A DNA stretch of 9,172 nucleotides from JAGOEX01 sp964630905 (GTDB lineage: Bacteria > UBP6 > UBA1177): NCBI GenBank assembly GCA_964630905.1, contig CAZVWR010000083.1, positions 1-9,172 on the forward strand, in the 5' to 3' direction. Positions 7,330 through 9,172 of this stretch are shown piece by piece (within the stretch, counting starts at the first letter, position 1; every line of letters starts with the position of its first letter). Position numbers and translations under genes: made by a program. The notes beneath the pieces are model-generated. The model searched no databases, had not been told where the DNA came from, and saw only the letters and a program-made list of their open reading frames with translations.

Positions 7330-8436
7330 ATGGAAAACAGAGCTCACAATTTTTTTGCCGGTCCGGCGGCGCTTCCGACAGAAGTCCTTAAAAAAGCTCA
7401 GGCAGAACTGCTTGATTTCAAGGGAATGGGCGTTTCTGTTATGGAAATGAGCCATCGTGACAAGGCTTTCATAGCTGTTGCCGCTGAAGCTGAAGCGGAT
7501 CTTAAAAAACTTCTGGGGCTTGGCGATGATTATGCTGTTCTTTTTCTTGGCGGCGGTGCGACACACCAGTTCACTCTGCTTCCGATGAATGCTCTTAATG
7601 ACGGTGATGAAGCAGATTATATCGTTTCCGGCAACTGGGCGGATAGAGCTTATGAAGAAGGTCAGTTCATAGGGAAGGCAAATCTTGTTGCAACTTCAAA
7701 AACTCTTGCAAAACCATATTCAGAGCTTCCTGTCGTAAAACAGGAGAACATGAGCCCGAAGGCAAAATATCTCCATTTCTGCTCAAATAACACCATTTAC
7801 GGAACACAATTTTTTGAGAATAATTTCCCGAAAGCACTTCCGGGTGTAGGTCTTGTCTGCGATATGTCAAGCGGTTTCATGTCACACACTTTTGATGCAA
7901 AAAAATTCGACATGATCTATGCAGGTGCTCAGAAAAATATAGGACCGGCAGGTGTTACAGTTGTTGTTCTGAGAAAAGAATGGGCGGCAAAAACTTTCAC
8001 AAAGAAAGTTGTAAAAAGCTTCGACTACAATTTCCAGATCAAGAAGGAAAGCATGTTCAACACTCCTCCATGTTTCAACATTTATATCACTGGTCTTGTT
8101 TTCAAGTGGATGCTTGAGATGGGCGGAATCCCGGCAATGGAAAAGAGAAATAAGATCAAAGCTGACACAATTTACGGAATGATCGACAAATATCCCGATT
8201 TCTACAGAGGCTATGTAACGAACAAAGCTCACCGCTCATGGATGAATGTCACTTTCAACCTTCCGTCTGAAGCACTTGAGGAAGAATTCGTAAAAGCGGC
8301 AAAAGCTAAGAAAATGCTTGGACTTAAAGGATACAGAGACCTCGGCGGAATCAGAGCAAGCATCTATAATTCAACAAGCCCCGAAAGTGTTACTGCACTT
8401 GCCGATTTCATGGAAGAATTCAAGAAAAGCCATTAA
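7330..8436 (+). CDS. serC: Phosphoserine aminotransferase
   Basis: SerC is a PLP-dependent class V aminotransferase. It converts 3-phosphohydroxypyruvate and glutamate to phosphoserine in serine biosynthesis, and often acts on the matching substrate in pyridoxal phosphate synthesis. The 368-residue protein begins HNFFAGPAALP (6-16) as expected for the family. Other signatures are MEMSHR (38-43), GGGATHQF (74-81), the PLP-contacting Trp103 in GNWADRA, the PLP-binding Lys202 in AGAQKNIGPAGV (198-209), NTPPCF (244-249), HRSWMNVTF (301-309), and GGIRASIYN (339-347). I place the start at 7330 because of the GGAG site and because homologues begin here. It stands alone on the plus strand: serA, its usual pathway partner, is not in the window. 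It is transcribed away from cmk and towards the vWA fragment, with only 20 bases between the two stop codons. Confidence 0.97.
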   Translation: MENRAHNFFAGPAALPTEVLKKAQAELLDFKGMGVSVMEMSHRDKAFIAVAAEAEADLKKLLGLGDDYAVLFLGGGATHQFTLLPMNALNDGDEADYIVSGNWADRAYEEGQFIGKANLVATSKTLAKPYSELPVVKQENMSPKAKYLHFCSNNTIYGTQFFENNFPKALPGVGLVCDMSSGFMSHTFDAKKFDMIYAGAQKNIGPAGVTVVVLRKEWAAKTFTKKVVKSFDYNFQIKKESMFNTPPCFNIYITGLVFKWMLEMGGIPAMEKRNKIKADTIYGMIDKYPDFYRGYVTNKAHRSWMNVTFNLPSEALEEEFVKAAKAKKMLGLKGYRDLGGIRASIYNSTSPESVTALADFMEEFKKSH

Positions 8437-8456
8437 TAGCTATTTGAATAGATTTC

Positions 8457-9172
8457 TCACTCACATCTTACAGGAAAAACTTTCACCTGAATAATTTCTG
8501 TTGAGATTACTTTATCCCCTGATTTTAGTTTCGGATAGAGAAAGTATTTCTTTATTGAGTTATCATCGAACCAGCGACCATCAAAACAACTAACTTCATC
8601 AAAATTTATCTCATAGGTGACTTCTGTTCCTTTTTTAACACCGAAAAATGTTGTTTCATCAATTTTTTCTATCCCTTCTTCAGGTTCTGCTCTCAATGTT
8701 TTAAAAGAAACATCCATACTGCAATCAAGTTTGTATTTTTCATAAGTTTCTGAGCTGTCAGGAAGGATCAACTCCATTTGCAGATCTGTTTTTTCATATT
8801 CAAGAAGGGAGTTAATCGCTGCGACAATATCATCACTCAGTTTTCCATTTTCCGGATCAAGTGAATCGAAGAAAAGAACTTCTCCGGCAGCATTTTGTGA
8901 TGCAGTTTCTTCAAGAAGTGATCGCTCAACATCATTGGGACTTGAAGATGTACTTATCTGAACAAATTTAGATTTAGTGACCCGTGCTGCTTCAACAACA
9001 TCATCAAGCTTATGTACATCACTGGAACCTTTCTTCCAAACTTCATCTAATCCATTGCTTGAATCTTCTTCTTCAGACAATATTTCCAGAATCTCTTCTT
9101 CTGAAAGAAGTATTAAAATATGGTTTGCATTTTCTCTTAATCAAGCTCCACCTATATTTCCCAATGCTCCCT
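8457..9172 (-). pseudogene. C-terminal part of a vWA-domain protein, interrupted by an in-frame TGA; runs off the window
   Basis: The longest uninterrupted frame with a possible start is 8457-9080, which would begin with TTG and give 207 residues. I think it is the tail of a longer gene. The frame stays open upstream to a TGA at 9141-9143 and then to the window edge (reading GALGNIGGA, stop, LRENANHILILLSEEE). The first in-frame ATG is far inside. The sequence around the TGA fits a vWA fold: a helix, then the strand HILILLSEEE where vWA proteins often have LLTDG, helix LDDVVEAARV, strand SKFVQIST, and a last helix pair ending near INSLLEY. A beta-rich tail follows, with DETTFFGVKKGTEVTYEINF and ending VFPVRCE. 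This resembles, from memory, the tail of secreted vWA proteins of Myxococcota-like bacteria. Any signal peptide and MIDAS start would lie outside the window. A sequencing error at the TGA, or a genuine short protein, remains possible. Confidence 0.6.
9141..9143 (-). other. In-frame TGA within the vWA-like frame
   Basis: On the minus strand the reading is GGT GGA GCT TGA TTA AGA GAA. The frame is open for at least nine codons before this stop and for 227 codons after it. The other two minus-strand frames do not extend it better: one hits TAG within seven codons of the window edge, and the other gives a basic sequence unlike a protein domain. This favours a single nonsense change over a frameshift. 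TGA is a true stop in this genome, since topA, dprA, cmk and trmFO all end with it. Confidence 0.6.

Noticed and set aside
8435..8451. Palindrome AATAGCTATT and overlapping CTATT-TG-AATAG after serC
   Set aside because: All arms are short and AT-rich with no usable loop and T-tract, so this is not a terminator; chance symmetry is likely.
9141..9143. Recoding of the TGA (selenocysteine, Trp or Gly)
   Set aside because: Four intact genes in the window end with TGA, and nothing marks this site as a selenoprotein position. A vWA protein is not a known selenoprotein family.

Overview
The window reads as a stretch of bacterial chromosome. It has a compact minus-strand block of five housekeeping genes (cmk, ispH, dprA, topA, trmFO), a divergent serC, an AT-rich RhuM-family accessory gene at the left edge, and what looks like the broken 3' part of a von Willebrand factor A (vWA) protein gene at the right edge. 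No RNA gene, CRISPR array, insertion sequence or prophage module is visible.

Organism: the genes point to a bacterium with moderate-to-low GC that uses the MEP isoprenoid pathway (ispH) and folate-dependent tRNA m5U54 methylation (trmFO). Promoters are of the sigma-70 type and Shine-Dalgarno sites are clear. The order dprA-topA-trmFO, and the adjacency of cmk and ispH, are arrangements I know from deltaproteobacterial genomes and partly from Gram-positive ones. The vWA protein tail resembles secreted vWA proteins of Myxococcota-like bacteria. I would guess a low-GC diderm of that broad kind, with low confidence.

Layout: 1-84 is non-coding. 85-1083 (-) is RhuM. 1153-7142 (-) holds trmFO, topA, dprA, ispH and cmk, transcribed in the order cmk to trmFO. 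Every junction in that block overlaps by 1 or 4 bases (TTGA, TAATG, ATGA, ATGA), so translation is probably coupled throughout. 7143-7329 is a divergent control region with an extended -10 promoter and strong ribosome binding site for cmk, a weaker candidate promoter for serC, and three adjacent dyad symmetries between them. 7330-8436 (+) is serC. 8457-9172 (-) is the vWA fragment, whose reading frame is open to the window edge except for one TGA at 9141-9143.

The operon genes do not form one pathway: CMP kinase supplies nucleotides, IspH makes isoprenoid precursors, DprA loads RecA on incoming single-stranded DNA, TopA relaxes negative supercoils, and TrmFO modifies tRNA. They look like a co-expressed growth operon. 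I found no convincing new system. The best leads are the interrupted vWA gene, the palindromic divergent control region, and the AT-rich RhuM gene at an apparent core/accessory boundary.
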